A stretch of 64,000 bases of DNA from Clostridiales bacterium (lineage in GTDB: Bacteria; Bacillota; Clostridia; Lachnospirales; Lachnospiraceae), in contig QAKV01000022.1 in NCBI GenBank assembly GCA_003343625.1, forward strand, positions 1-64,000. Direction: 5' to 3'. Shown here in pieces: positions 24,619 to 34,118 of this stretch. Each line of letters opens with the position of its first letter. Within the stretch, counting starts at the first letter, position 1. The notes under the pieces are model-generated. The model was not told the DNA's origin. It made no database searches and was given only the letters and a program-made list of their open reading frames with translations. Both the position numbers and the translations under genes were made by a program.

Positions 24619-27333
24619 ATGAAGAAAAAAACGGTGCACATCATTTCGCATTCCCATTGGGACAGGGAATGGTACATGCCGCTGGAGCGGCATAAGATGA
24701 AGCTGTTGGATCTGATCGACGATAGTATGGAGCTGTTCGAGAAAGATCCCGGCTTTCAGACTTTCCATTTGGATGGACAGACCATCGTGCTGGACGATTA
24801 TCTGGAGATTTGCCCCGAGAAGCGGGAGCAGGTGGAGAAATATACGAAGGAAGGGAGATTTCGCGTGGGGCCCTTCTATATTCTTCAGGACGAGTTTTTA
24901 ACCAGCGGAGAGGCCAATGTGAGGAACATCCAGACCGGGATCCGGGAATCGGAACGGTACGGCAACCTGACGAAAGTGGGCTATTTCCCGGACGCTTTCG
25001 GGAACGCGGGTCAAATGCCGCAGATTCTGAAACAGGCGGGTATGGAAGCCGTGGCGTTCGGGCGCGGCGTCAAGCCTGTTGGATTTAACAACGAGCTCAA
25101 GGAGGGCGGAGAGTATGAGTCCGCTTACTCCGAGATGATGTGGGAGTCGCCGGACGGATCCGCGCTGTTGGGGATTCTGTTTGCCAACTGGTACAACAAC
25201 GGGATGGAGATACCGACAGAGGAGGCGGAAGCGAAGGCATATTGGGACGAACGGCTGGCGAAGGCTGAAATGTTCGCGTCCACAGACGAGCTTTTGTTCA
25301 TGAACGGGTGCGACCACCAGCCGGTGCAGAAAAACCTTTCTGCGGCTATCGAAACGGCCCGCAGACTCTATCCCGACATCGAATTCAAACATTCCAACTT
25401 CGAGGATTATATCAAAAGCGTGAAGGAGGCGGTGGAAACCCGGCTTTCCACGGTGAGAGGGGAGCTGACCAGCCAGGAGACCAACGGATGGTATACTCTG
25501 GTGAATACCTGCTCTGCGCACATTTATCTCAAGCGGCTGAACCGGATCAACGAGGTGTCTCTGGAGCGCATGGCGGAGCCGCTGGCGGCGATGGCGCTGC
25601 GGGAGGGGAAAAGCTATCCCCATGACAGGCTGCAGTATGCCTGGAAGATCCTGATGCAGAATCATCCCCATGACAGCATCTGCGGATGCAGCGTGGATCA
25701 GGTCAACAAGGAAATGGAGGTGCGGTTTGACCGGAGTACGGAAGTGGCGAAAACCGTGATCGAGGATTCCGTTTCCTTCCTGACGGATCGTATCGATACA
25801 TCGTCTTTTGAAAAATATGGGGAAGATGCGGTTCCCTTCGCGGTGTTCAATACTACCGGAATGAAGCGCTCCGGAACTGTGACCGCCACGCTGGACGTGA
25901 AGAGGGATTACAATAAGTGGATCTGGGACGGCCACCGGGATATGAAGGCATGGAAGTTCCCCGCCTACCGCGTGGTGGATGCCGGGGGCAACCCGGTGGC
26001 GGCACGGATCGAGGATGCGGGAGTGAAATTCGGTTACGATCTCCCGGACGATAAGTTCCGTCAGCCTTATATGGCCAGACAGGCGAAAGTGACTTTATTC
26101 GCAGAGGATCTTCCTGCCATGGGATATCGGACATATGCGCTGGTGCCGGCATCGGGGGCCGAGGCAGGGGAAGATACCCTGGTCAGGGGTGAAAAACGGA
26201 TGGAAAATGAATATCTGTCCGTGGCCATCCAGGAGGACGGCACGCTGAACGTGTTGGACAAAGAAACCGGCAAGAATTATGAGAATCTGTGCTATTTCGA
26301 AGATACGCTGGATGCGGGCAACGAATACATCTATTTTTGCCCGGAGGGCAACCCGGCGATTCTGACCCGTGGCACAAAGGCGGAGGTAAAACTGGTCAGA
26401 GACCTGCCGTTTGCGGCTACCTATGAGATCGTCAATGCGATGACAGTTCCGGTTTCCGCGGACGAACAGCTCAAAGAGGAGCAGGAAGGTGTGATCGAAT
26501 TTATGAAGCGCACCTGCCACAGGAGCGCGGAAACGACAGAGATCGTCCTGCATACCTTCGTGACGCTGGAGAAGGGAAGCCGCAGCATAAAGATGCGGAC
26601 TGAATTCGACAACACGGCCAAAGACCACAGGATCCGGGTGATCGCGCCTACCGGTATCGAGTGCACGCATCATTATGCGGATACGGTCTTCGAGGCGGTG
26701 AGACGTCCCAACGAGCACAGCAGCCTCTGGGAGAACCCCAGTAAATGTGAACACCAGCAGTGCTTTACAGGGCTCAACGATGAAAAGGGCGGCCTTCTCA
26801 TCGCCAATATCGGCCTGTATGAATACGAGATTCTTCCGCAGGAGAAAAATGCGATCGCGGTGACGATTCTGCGCAGCGTGGGCGAAATGGGCGACTGGGG
26901 CGTATTCCCGACGGAGCTCTCCCAACAGCTGCGCCATATGACGGCGGAATACGAACTGACCTTCTTCTCAGGCGACCTGGTGGAGAGCGGAAGCTATCGC
27001 GGCGCATATCAGTTCCAGGTACCGGTAATCGCGGGCCAGACAGGGGTGCATGCCGGAACGCTGCCCGCCGAAAAATCCTGGCTGGACTGGAACGGGGAGG
27101 GCGTGATGTTTTCCAACCTGAAAGCGAAGGGACAGGGGACGGACTGGATGGCCCGTTTCGTGAATCTTTCCGGAAAAGATACCATGATTCGGGTTCGTCC
27201 GGATGCCGCATTTGAAGAGATCTACCGTTCCAACGTGATCGAAGAAGAAGGCGAAGCAGTTTCGGCAGCTGCGGACGGCTGGTACGAGATCCCGATCGGA
27301 AAGTACGGGATCGTGACCATCGGGATGAGATAA
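24619..27333 (+). CDS. alpha-mannosidase, glycoside hydrolase family 38
   Basis: 904 residues. The N-terminal zinc site is in SHSHWDREWY (His and Asp ligands), and the probable nucleophile Asp is in GYFPDAFGNAGQMPQIL. HDSICGCSVDQVNKEME is also typical of bacterial GH38. The middle and C-terminal parts are the usual beta domains. It probably releases mannose or mannosyl-glycerate type sugars inside the cell, since no signal peptide is present. The long in-frame upstream extension through the repeat is rejected; AAAAAGG directly precedes the ATG at 24619. HD-domain and other small genes follow. Confidence 0.93.
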   Translation: MKKKTVHIISHSHWDREWYMPLERHKMKLLDLIDDSMELFEKDPGFQTFHLDGQTIVLDDYLEICPEKREQVEKYTKEGRFRVGPFYILQDEFLTSGEANVRNIQTGIRESERYGNLTKVGYFPDAFGNAGQMPQILKQAGMEAVAFGRGVKPVGFNNELKEGGEYESAYSEMMWESPDGSALLGILFANWYNNGMEIPTEEAEAKAYWDERLAKAEMFASTDELLFMNGCDHQPVQKNLSAAIETARRLYPDIEFKHSNFEDYIKSVKEAVETRLSTVRGELTSQETNGWYTLVNTCSAHIYLKRLNRINEVSLERMAEPLAAMALREGKSYPHDRLQYAWKILMQNHPHDSICGCSVDQVNKEMEVRFDRSTEVAKTVIEDSVSFLTDRIDTSSFEKYGEDAVPFAVFNTTGMKRSGTVTATLDVKRDYNKWIWDGHRDMKAWKFPAYRVVDAGGNPVAARIEDAGVKFGYDLPDDKFRQPYMARQAKVTLFAEDLPAMGYRTYALVPASGAEAGEDTLVRGEKRMENEYLSVAIQEDGTLNVLDKETGKNYENLCYFEDTLDAGNEYIYFCPEGNPAILTRGTKAEVKLVRDLPFAATYEIVNAMTVPVSADEQLKEEQEGVIEFMKRTCHRSAETTEIVLHTFVTLEKGSRSIKMRTEFDNTAKDHRIRVIAPTGIECTHHYADTVFEAVRRPNEHSSLWENPSKCEHQQCFTGLNDEKGGLLIANIGLYEYEILPQEKNAIAVTILRSVGEMGDWGVFPTELSQQLRHMTAEYELTFFSGDLVESGSYRGAYQFQVPVIAGQTGVHAGTLPAEKSWLDWNGEGVMFSNLKAKGQGTDWMARFVNLSGKDTMIRVRPDAAFEEIYRSNVIEEEGEAVSAAADGWYEIPIGKYGIVTIGMR

Positions 27334-27349
27334 GAGCGCGGAGGAAAGA

Positions 27350-27940
27350 ATGTATCCTGACAGGAAAGAAGCACAGCGGCTTTTGGAGGAGGGACTTTCC
27401 TGCAATCCCGGCCCGTGGGGAAACCACAGCCGGGTGGCCGCTGCCTGCGCGGAAAAAATCGCTGCCGCATGTGAGGGGATGGACCCCCAAAAGGCGTATA
27501 TCCTGGGGCTTTTGCACGATATCGGCAGGAAGTTCGGCGTAAAGCATTTGGGACATGTGTACGATGGCTATCGGTATATGATGGAGCTCGGTTACGACGA
27601 GGCGGCCAAAATCTGCCTGACCCATTCCTTTTCCGTTCCGGATCTGCGAACTTATATAGGGAGATTCGATATCCCGCCCGAACAGCAGGAGGAGCTGAGA
27701 GAGGCCCTGGCCGGGACGGAATACGACGACTATGACCGCCTGATCCAATTATGCGACTGTCTGGCCGGCCCGGATGGGGTGATGGAGATGGAAGCCCGCA
27801 TGGAGGATGTGGCGAAGCGTTACGGTTACTATCCGGAGGAAAAAAAGAAGAAGAATCTGGAGCTTAAGGAAGCGTTTGAAGCCCGGGCGGGAAAGGAAAT
27901 CTACGAACTGGTGGGACAGCCCGTTGTGAAGAAGGGCTGA
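27350..27940 (+). CDS. HD-domain hydrolase
   Basis: 196 residues. The metal-binding HD pair is in LGLLHDIGRKFG, with an upstream His in GNHSRVAAACAEKIA and a downstream Asp in LIQLCDCLAGPDG. Such short HD proteins are phosphohydrolases acting on nucleotides or related substrates. It starts 17 bases after the mannosidase stop and has GGAGGAAAG before the ATG. The substrate is unknown. Confidence 0.85.
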   Translation: MYPDRKEAQRLLEEGLSCNPGPWGNHSRVAAACAEKIAAACEGMDPQKAYILGLLHDIGRKFGVKHLGHVYDGYRYMMELGYDEAAKICLTHSFSVPDLRTYIGRFDIPPEQQEELREALAGTEYDDYDRLIQLCDCLAGPDGVMEMEARMEDVAKRYGYYPEEKKKKNLELKEAFEARAGKEIYELVGQPVVKKG

Positions 27941-27956
27941 ATGAAGGAGGAGCGAG

Positions 27957-28274
27957 ATGAATTTTCATGAATTTTTCGGTATGGTGAGGGAACGGTTCAT
28001 CGCTGCGGATGTGAGCGGAATAGAAGGAAAGCTTGCCATCCAGATCAATCTGACAGGAGAAGCGGCGGGCGCCTTTTACATCGAAGTGAAAGATAAAAAG
28101 CTGTCCATCGAGCCCTATACTTATCATGACAGGGATGTGGCGATCACCGTGAGCGATGTGAACTTTAAAAAGCTTATGGATGGCAAGGCCGATCCCGTAC
28201 TGCTGTTCACCATGGGAAAACTCAGGGTGGAAGGCGACCTGGGCAAAGCGCTGGAGCTGAAGCGATTTCTGTAG
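27957..28274 (+). CDS. SCP2-like sterol/lipid-binding domain protein
   Basis: 105 residues, a stand-alone SCP2 domain. The pattern AIQINLTGEAAGAFYIEVKDKKLSIE, then DVAITVSDVNFKKLMDGKADPVLLFTMGKLRVEGD is typical, including the final GKLRVEGD. In bacteria these bind hydrophobic ligands, with no clear pathway. AAGGAGG precedes the ATG. Confidence 0.88.
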   Translation: MNFHEFFGMVRERFIAADVSGIEGKLAIQINLTGEAAGAFYIEVKDKKLSIEPYTYHDRDVAITVSDVNFKKLMDGKADPVLLFTMGKLRVEGDLGKALELKRFL

Positions 28275-28295
28275 GAGAGCGGCAGGGAAGTCGAT

Positions 28296-28784
28296 ATGAA
28301 AAACAGCGTGACGTTCAGAGCTTATCGTCCGGAAGACCTGGATGAGATTTTGCAGCTGTTCTATGATACCGTGCATACGGTCAACGCGAAGGATTATACG
28401 CCCGGGCAGCTGGATGCCTGGGCGGACGGCAGGGCGGATCGGGAGGCGTGGGACCGGTCTTTTCGGGAGCACGATACGCTGGTCGCCCTGGAAGGGGATC
28501 GGATCGTGGGATTCGCGGATATGGACGGCTCCGTCGGCTATCTGGACAGGTTATATATTCATAAGGAGTATCAGGGAAGGGGGATCGCGTCCGCACTGTG
28601 CGACAGGCTGGAGCGGGAGCACCCCTCAGAGAAATATACGGTTCACGCATCCATTACGGCGCGGCCCTTCTTCGAAAAGAGGGGCTACGCCGCAGTTCGT
28701 GAGCAACGGGTGGAGCGCCATGGCATATGGCTGACCAATTATGTCATGGAGAAGGTCGTGGAAAAGGCCGGGCGGGAAGAATGA
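28296..28784 (+). CDS. GNAT-family N-acetyltransferase
   Basis: 162 residues. The acetyl-CoA-binding motif A is in LYIHKEYQGRGIASALCDRLE (RGIASA loop), preceded by VGFADMDGSVGYLDRL. C-terminal TVHASITARPFFEKRGY is the typical last part of the fold. The substrate is unknown. It ends just before the carboxypeptidase-like gene. Confidence 0.9.
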   Translation: MKNSVTFRAYRPEDLDEILQLFYDTVHTVNAKDYTPGQLDAWADGRADREAWDRSFREHDTLVALEGDRIVGFADMDGSVGYLDRLYIHKEYQGRGIASALCDRLEREHPSEKYTVHASITARPFFEKRGYAAVREQRVERHGIWLTNYVMEKVVEKAGREE

Positions 28785-28806
28785 TCCGGAGAGGAGGGGA
28801 GCGGCT

Positions 28807-29733
28807 GTGGCGGTTCTTCGGCAGGAAAGCGAAATCTGCAGGCTGAAAAAAGGAGATCGGGTGGGACTCATCGCCTGTTCGGACGCCCGGCCCGATTCGG
28901 ATCGGGAGAAGATCGGAAAGCTGTGCGGGATTTTGCGGAATGCGGGGTTAAAGCCGGTATGCGGAGATCTCCTCTTCGGAGAAAACGGGCAGACTGCTCC
29001 GGCAAAGGAGCGGGCCCGGGAACTGATGGGATTTTATCGGGACCCTTCCGTCCGGGCGATCTTCGATGTCTCCGGGGGGAACCTGGCCAATGGTTTGCTT
29101 CCCTGGCTGGATTTCAGGGCGATAGCGGAAAGCGAAAAGCTGTTCTGGGGATACAGCGATCTCACCGCCCTGATCGGCGCGATCCTTTCCAGATCGGGGC
29201 GTCCGTCCGCCCTCTGGCAGATAAGAAATCTTCTGGAGGACGATCCTGCAGCCGGCGGACAGCTTCAGCGCTTCATCGGATCCGTGCTGGGAGAAGGGTG
29301 CTCTCTCTTCGCCCCCGAATGCAGGATGCTGCGCGGAGCTCGGATGGAGGGCGTGGCGGCGGGAGGGAATATCCGCTGCCTGCTGAAGTTGGCGGGCACG
29401 CCCTTCTGGCCGGATCCGTCGGGAAAAATTCTGGTGCTGGAGGCCAGAAGCGGCGGAGCGTATCTGATCGAAACCATGCTCTGCCAGCTGGCCCAGACGG
29501 GTGCGTTTTCAAGGGCGGTCGGCGTGCTGTTGGGGACTTTTACGGAGCTGGATCGGGAAGGAAAAGGAGCTTTCGCGGAAGAGATGGTGCTGGAGCTGAC
29601 TCCGCCCGGCCTTCCTGTTGCCAAAACCGCGGAAGTGGGACACGGAAAGGATTCAAGGGCGATTCTCATCGGCGGCCGGGCGGTTTTGGAGAGGGAGACG
29701 GATCCTTTTTGTTCCGCCGATCGATTATTGTAA
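28807..29733 (+). CDS. S66-family LD-carboxypeptidase/MccF-like protein
   Basis: 308 residues with a GTG start at 28807, after AGAGGAGGGG. The S66 family trims tetrapeptide stems in peptidoglycan recycling or inactivates microcin-like conjugates. FWGYSDLTALIGAIL has the probable nucleophile Ser, LVLEARSGGAYLIETML the Glu, and EVGHGKDSRAILIGG the His of the triad. AIFDVSGGNLANGLLPWLDF matches the first substrate loop, although the usual aromatic-Gly variation is altered to NLANG. A 22-residue longer form is rejected because it overlaps the GNAT gene. Confidence 0.85.
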   Translation: MAVLRQESEICRLKKGDRVGLIACSDARPDSDREKIGKLCGILRNAGLKPVCGDLLFGENGQTAPAKERARELMGFYRDPSVRAIFDVSGGNLANGLLPWLDFRAIAESEKLFWGYSDLTALIGAILSRSGRPSALWQIRNLLEDDPAAGGQLQRFIGSVLGEGCSLFAPECRMLRGARMEGVAAGGNIRCLLKLAGTPFWPDPSGKILVLEARSGGAYLIETMLCQLAQTGAFSRAVGVLLGTFTELDREGKGAFAEEMVLELTPPGLPVAKTAEVGHGKDSRAILIGGRAVLERETDPFCSADRLL

Positions 29734-29740
29734 AAACTAC

Positions 29741-29769
29741 TTGCATCCGGCAAAACACTATGCTACAAT
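29741..29769 (+). promoter_or_regulatory. promoter of rpmE
   Basis: TTGCAT at 29741-29746 and TACAAT at 29764-29769 with a 17-base spacer. A leader of about 95 bases before rpmE contains GCGGACAGCAGGTCGTAAGACC, split here as GCGGACAGCA and GGTCGTAAGACC, and could be an L31 autoregulatory leader; this is a guess. Confidence 0.65.
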
Positions 29770-29869
29770 GAATAAGCTGTTTATATGCTGATGCGGACAG
29801 CAGGTCGTAAGACCGCGCGGATGAGAACGAAATGAAACAGAAAACGGGATATAGAAGAGGTGAAAGAAC

Positions 29870-30076
29870 ATGAAAGAAGGAATCCATCCTAATTACTACC
29901 AGGCGACTGTGACCTGTAACTGCGGCAACACGTTCGTGACCGGTTCCACCAAACCGGAGCTGCACGTGGAAGTTTGCTCCAAGTGCCATTCATTCTACAC
30001 CGGCCAGCAGAAGGCTGCTCAGGCCCGCGGACGTATCGATAAGTTCAACAAGAAGTACGGCGTGGAAAGCAAATAG
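29870..30076 (+). CDS. rpmE: 50S ribosomal protein L31 (zinc-binding form)
   Basis: 68 residues. It begins [10 protein letters not shown] and has the zinc-binding cysteines in [10 protein letters not shown] and [11 protein letters not shown], marking the C+ type. It is a surface component of the large subunit near the central protuberance. Its own promoter and terminator flank it. Confidence 0.97.
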   Translation: MKEGIHPNYYQATVTCNCGNTFVTGSTKPELHVEVCSKCHSFYTGQQKAAQARGRIDKFNKKYGVESK

Positions 30077-30089
30077 GAAAGTGAGAGAG

Positions 30090-30164
30090 GAGCTGTCACA
30101 CGAACTGCAGTTTTTGCGACCGGAGTTTGACTTCCGGGCCTGCGTTCGTGGGGCAGCTCTTTTT
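30090..30164 (+). terminator. terminator after rpmE
   Basis: A long imperfect stem: GAGCTG and CACGAACTGCAG (30090-30110) pair with CTGCGTTCGTG and CAGCTC (30140-30159), followed by TTTTT. Confidence 0.8.
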
Positions 30165-30214
30165 GGATGTCCGGACGGGCAGCCATTTTATTTTTGATGC
30201 AGAGAGAAGGAGCC

Positions 30215-31198
30215 ATGAAGAAGAAAAAGACAAAATGCTATTCCGGCATCGGCGGACAGGCCGTGCTGGAAGGCGTTATGATGAAGAATAAGGACAGATA
30301 TGCGGTGGCTGTCCGCAAATCGGACGGACAGATCGAAGTGATGGCGGAGGATTATGAGGGGATACGCGGCGCGAAGAAGGTCTCCGGCATTCCATTCCTG
30401 CGCGGCGTTTTCAATTTCGTGGATTCGCTGGTGCTGGGAATGAAGACCCTCACCTGGTCCGCCGGTTTTTTTGAAGAAGAGGAAAGCGGGAAAGAGGAAT
30501 CCGAGGCGGATCGAAAGTTCGACAAGGCCGTTGGCGACAGCGGGGAGAAGCTGGTCATGGGAGCGACGGTGCTCTTTTCCATCGTCATGGCGGTGGCCAT
30601 TTTTATCGCCCTGCCCTATTTCCTGAGCCTGCTGCTTTCATCCTATGTGAGAAATACGTCGCTTCTGGCCATTTTCGAGGGGATTCTGCGCATCCTGATT
30701 TTCGTGGGTTATGTGGCGGCCATATCCGCTATGAAGGATATCCGCAGAGTGTATATGTATCACGGCGCGGAGCATAAGTGTATCAACTGCATAGAACGCG
30801 GGCGGGAGCTCACCGTGAAAAACGTGCGCAAGAGTTCCCGCCTGCACAAGCGCTGCGGTACCAGCTTTCTGCTGTTCGTGATGGTGGTCAGCGTGATTTT
30901 GTTCATGTTCATTCGGGTGGACAATCCGGCGCTCCGCCTGGTGCTTCGTTTGGCCCTGGTGCCGGTGATCGCGGGCGTTTCCTATGAGATTATCCGTCTG
31001 GCCGGACGAACCGACAACGCGTTGATCCGTATCATCTCCGCGCCGGGGATGTGGCTGCAGCGGCTGACCACGCGGGAGCCGGACGATTCCATGATCGAAG
31101 TCGCCATCGCTTCCGTGGAAGCGGTCTTTGACTGGAAGGCCTATCTGAAGGAAACTTTCGGCTATGATGTGGATGCCTGGGAGGAGCGGGAAGGATGA
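30215..31198 (+). CDS. DUF1385 membrane protein
   Basis: 327 residues. The N-terminal GIGGQAVLEGVMMKNKDRYA is the DUF1385 signature. Several membrane helices follow (about residues 115-135, 155-185 and 225-275), and HGAEHKCINCIERG is the conserved His/Cys segment. The family usually lies upstream of prmC and prfA in Firmicutes, as here, and its role is not known. AGAAGGAG before 30215 favours this start over an earlier in-frame ATG. The stop overlaps prmC (ATGA). Confidence 0.92.
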   Translation: MKKKKTKCYSGIGGQAVLEGVMMKNKDRYAVAVRKSDGQIEVMAEDYEGIRGAKKVSGIPFLRGVFNFVDSLVLGMKTLTWSAGFFEEEESGKEESEADRKFDKAVGDSGEKLVMGATVLFSIVMAVAIFIALPYFLSLLLSSYVRNTSLLAIFEGILRILIFVGYVAAISAMKDIRRVYMYHGAEHKCINCIERGRELTVKNVRKSSRLHKRCGTSFLLFVMVVSVILFMFIRVDNPALRLVLRLALVPVIAGVSYEIIRLAGRTDNALIRIISAPGMWLQRLTTREPDDSMIEVAIASVEAVFDWKAYLKETFGYDVDAWEEREG

Positions 31199-32040
31199 CC
31201 TACGGGCAGCTCTATGAAATGGGGAAAAAGGAACTGGAGACTGCGGGAGTGGGGGAAGCTGCGCTGGATGCCAGACTGCTTTTGGAATTCGTCTGCCGTA
31301 CGAAGCGGCATGACCTGCTGGCCCATGGAGACCGTCCGATAGCGCAGGAGGAAGAAAAACGCTATCGGGAGCTGATCGGCAGCCGGGCGTCCCGTATTCC
31401 CCTCCAGCATCTTACTGGCGTGCAGGAATTCATGGGGTTGGAGTTCCATGTCGGCCCGGAGGCGCTCATTCCCAGACAGGACACGGAAATTCTGGTGGAA
31501 GAGGTGTTGAGGGAGCTGCACGACGGATTTCGGATTCTGGATCTGTGCACCGGCTCCGGCTGCATTTTATTGAGCCTTCTGCACTATTCCAATGGCTGCG
31601 CCGGGATCGGCACCGACATTTCCGCCCGGGCGCTGGAATTGGCACAAAAAAATGCGCGGATGCTGGGAGAAGAGGAGGCGGTGTTCCTGGAGAGCGATCT
31701 GTTCGAAAAAGTCGAAGGACAGTATGAGATCATCGTTTCCAATCCGCCTTATATCAGGACGGATGTGATCCCTGCCCTGGAAGAAGAGGTGCGGCTCCAC
31801 GAGCCGCTTACGGCTTTGGATGGAGGCGGTGACGGGTTATTTTTTTACCGGGAAATCATCAAAAAGAGCAGGGATTATCTGTGCGGAGGCGGCCGGCTCT
31901 ATCTGGAAATCGGTTATGACCAGAAGGATGCGGTGACGGCCCTGATGCGGGAAGCCGGATTCGGGGAAGTGACGGCTGTTTCGGATTATGCGGGAAAGGA
32001 CAGGGTGGTGTACGGCACCCTGTATTCCGTGCAAAAGTAA
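31195..32040 (+). CDS. prmC: peptide chain release factor glutamine methyltransferase
   Basis: 281 residues. It methylates the Gln of the GGQ motif in release factors. LDLCTGSGCILLSLL is the SAM-binding motif and VSNPPYIRTDVIP the NPPY catalytic motif. The start overlaps the DUF1385 stop, and the target gene prfA follows 15 bases after the end, a classical arrangement. Confidence 0.96.
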   Translation: MTYGQLYEMGKKELETAGVGEAALDARLLLEFVCRTKRHDLLAHGDRPIAQEEEKRYRELIGSRASRIPLQHLTGVQEFMGLEFHVGPEALIPRQDTEILVEEVLRELHDGFRILDLCTGSGCILLSLLHYSNGCAGIGTDISARALELAQKNARMLGEEEAVFLESDLFEKVEGQYEIIVSNPPYIRTDVIPALEEEVRLHEPLTALDGGGDGLFFYREIIKKSRDYLCGGGRLYLEIGYDQKDAVTALMREAGFGEVTAVSDYAGKDRVVYGTLYSVQK

Positions 32041-32055
32041 GATTGCGGAGGTAAT

Positions 32056-33126
32056 ATGTTCGATAAACTGGAAGATTTGTTGATCCGCTTTGAAGAAATC
32101 ATGGGGGAGCTCAATGAGCCCAACGTGACGGAAAATCAGGAGCGGTTCCGGAAGCTGATGAAGGAGCAGAGCGATCTGACGCCGATCGTGGAAGCTTACC
32201 GGGAATATAAAAAGTGTGTACAGGACGTACAGGACAGTCTGTCCATGCTGGAAGAAGAACGCGATGAAGAGATGCGGGCCATGCTTAAGGAAGAGCTGGC
32301 AGCGGCGAGAGAGCGGACAGAGCAGCTGGAGCAGGAGCTGAAAATCCTGCTTTTGCCCAAGGATCCCAACGACGAAAAGAACGTCATCGTCGAAATTCGC
32401 GCCGGAGCGGGAGGGGACGAAGCCGCCCTGTTTGCGGCGGAGATTTACCGTATGTATGTCCGATACGCGGAACGGCAGCGCTGGAAGGTGGAGACCATGG
32501 ATCTGGAAGAAATCGGTATCGGCGGCATGAAGTTCGTCAGCTTCTTGATTTCCGGACAGGGGGCCTGGTCCAGGCTGAAGTATGAAAGCGGCGTACATCG
32601 TGTGCAGCGGGTGCCGGAAACGGAAAGCGGCGGACGGATCCACACGTCTACCATTACGGTAGCCATTATGCCGGAAGTGGAGGATTTCGACGTGGAAATC
32701 GATATGAACGACTGCAAATTCGATGTGTTCCGCGCTTCCGGAAATGGCGGACAGTGCGTTAACACTACGGATTCCGCAGTTCGCCTGACCCATCTCCCCA
32801 CGGGAATCGTCATTTCCTGTCAGGACGAGAAGAGCCAGCTGAAGAATAAGGAGAAGGCGCTGAAAGTTCTGCGGGCGAAACTGTACGATCTGGAGGAGCA
32901 GAAACGCCACGACGAAGAAGCGCAGCTGAGAAGGAGTCAGGTGGGAACCGGAGATCGATCCGAGAAGATCCGGACTTACAATTTCCCTCAGGGCAGGGTG
33001 ACGGATCACAGGATCAAGCTGACGCTGTATAAGATCGATGCTATCATGGACGGGGATATTCAGGAGCTGATCGATCGCCTGACCGCGGCAGACCAGGCGG
33101 CGAAGCTGGCGAAGATGAACGGATAA
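32056..33126 (+). CDS. prfA: peptide chain release factor 1
   Basis: 356 residues. It ends translation at UAA and UAG. The peptidyl-transferase motif is [17 protein letters not shown], with the GGQ that PrmC methylates. The stop-recognition domain includes [22 protein letters not shown]. Length and start match the family. GGAGGTAAT precedes the ATG. Confidence 0.97.
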   Translation: MFDKLEDLLIRFEEIMGELNEPNVTENQERFRKLMKEQSDLTPIVEAYREYKKCVQDVQDSLSMLEEERDEEMRAMLKEELAAARERTEQLEQELKILLLPKDPNDEKNVIVEIRAGAGGDEAALFAAEIYRMYVRYAERQRWKVETMDLEEIGIGGMKFVSFLISGQGAWSRLKYESGVHRVQRVPETESGGRIHTSTITVAIMPEVEDFDVEIDMNDCKFDVFRASGNGGQCVNTTDSAVRLTHLPTGIVISCQDEKSQLKNKEKALKVLRAKLYDLEEQKRHDEEAQLRRSQVGTGDRSEKIRTYNFPQGRVTDHRIKLTLYKIDAIMDGDIQELIDRLTAADQAAKLAKMNG

Positions 33127-33165
33127 AAAATGAGACCTGTCGCAGAAATTCGGACGGTGGAAAAG

Positions 33166-33239
33166 AAACAGGTGGTGTGCGCCTTCGGGCTGGTTTCCGG
33201 CTATGCTGGTCGGGGCCGGAAGGCGCACACCGCCTGTTT
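33166..33239. terminator. long bidirectional hairpin between prfA and the acetyltransferase gene
   Basis: A 21-base stem (33166-33186 with 33219-33239) with one G-T pair. On the minus strand it is followed by a T-rich run (TTTCTTTT), so it ends the minus-strand acetyltransferase transcript. It could also stop prfA transcripts. Confidence 0.8.
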
Positions 33240-33271
33240 CGTTCAGTTATATCGGGATATCCATGGGAGTC

Positions 33272-33835
33272 TCACAGATCGATTTCCAGATCCCTATAGT
33301 AATATTTTCGATCCCGTTCTCCGATTTCGCGAAGGATGCGGCAGGGATTGCCCGCAGCCACCACGTTTGCGGGAATATCCTTCGTCACGATGGAACCGGC
33401 GCCGATCCAGACGTTTTCCTCTATATGAATGGGGAGGTTATACTGGGCCTGCTTATAGCGCAGTTCGGGATTGACGGGATGGGTTCCCGTGGCCAGCACC
33501 ACGTTGGGGCCGATCATCACGTGATCGCCGATATAGATCTCGCAGTCGTCCACCATCATCAGGTTGAAATTGGCGTAGACGCCGTCGCCCAGGTGGACAT
33601 TTTTTCCGCCCCAGTTGGCATAGAAAGGCGTTTCCAGATAGCAGCCTTCGCCCACTTCGGCGAACATCTCCCGCATCAGTCTTTTCTTCTCTTCCTGCTG
33701 GCTCGGCTTTAAGGAGTTGTAATCGTGCACCTTATCCAGACAGAGCAGCTGTTCGGCGGCCAGGGCAGGATCGTCGCAGAAGTAGAGCTTTTTTGAGCGC
33801 ATGCGCCCCAGCAGTTCTTCTTTGGAAAAATTCAT
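33272..33835 (-). CDS. sugar O-acetyltransferase (maltose/galactoside acetyltransferase type)
   Basis: 187 residues of the left-handed beta-helix family. The N-terminal helix MNFSKEELLGRM is followed by hexapeptide repeats (GKNVHLGDGVYANFNL, IGDHVMIGPNVVLATG), the catalytic His in GTHPV, and the C-terminal WIGAGSIVTKDIPANVVAAGNPCR. It transfers acetyl from acetyl-CoA to a sugar. It is convergent with prfA. Confidence 0.95.
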   Translation of the reverse strand: MNFSKEELLGRMRSKKLYFCDDPALAAEQLLCLDKVHDYNSLKPSQQEEKKRLMREMFAEVGEGCYLETPFYANWGGKNVHLGDGVYANFNLMMVDDCEIYIGDHVMIGPNVVLATGTHPVNPELRYKQAQYNLPIHIEENVWIGAGSIVTKDIPANVVAAGNPCRILREIGERDRKYYYRDLEIDL

Positions 33836-33975
33836 CGTCAGATTCCTCCGCTTTTCAGATCGATACTGTCAACGGAAAAGAAAACAAATGGGGCGTAGAT
33901 TATTTCAAATATTGTTTATAAATATATAGACTAATGCGAAAACATATTATAAAATTGAAAGGAGAGGAGATTTCA

Positions 33976-34118
33976 GTGTGCAAAACAAACCGGATAGCCT
34001 GTTTTGTACACGGCTATTTGTGCCGGAGCGTCACAAATGGCTATGGAGGCATCAGAGAAATCGCATTCTCGATTTCTCTTCGCCTCGTCGCTGACGCTCC
34101 GGAATGGAGGTTGACATG
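33976..34118 (+). promoter_or_regulatory. leader element copy 2: alternative hairpins before the DUF2087 gene
   Basis: Same order as the element at 14207-14331. An upstream stem pairs 33976-33987 with 34000-34011; its sequence differs from copy 1 but complementarity is kept. GCTATTTGTG (34013-34022) can pair with CACAAATGGC (34032-34041), where an A-to-G change still pairs with T. CCGGAGCGTCA (34023-34033) can instead pair with TGACGCTCCGG (34092-34102). The loop has an extra 10-base hairpin (34054-34063 with 34070-34079). The GGAGG of the regulator is at 34106-34110. The 33836-33975 stretch before it is A+T-rich and holds no gene I can support. Confidence 0.6.
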
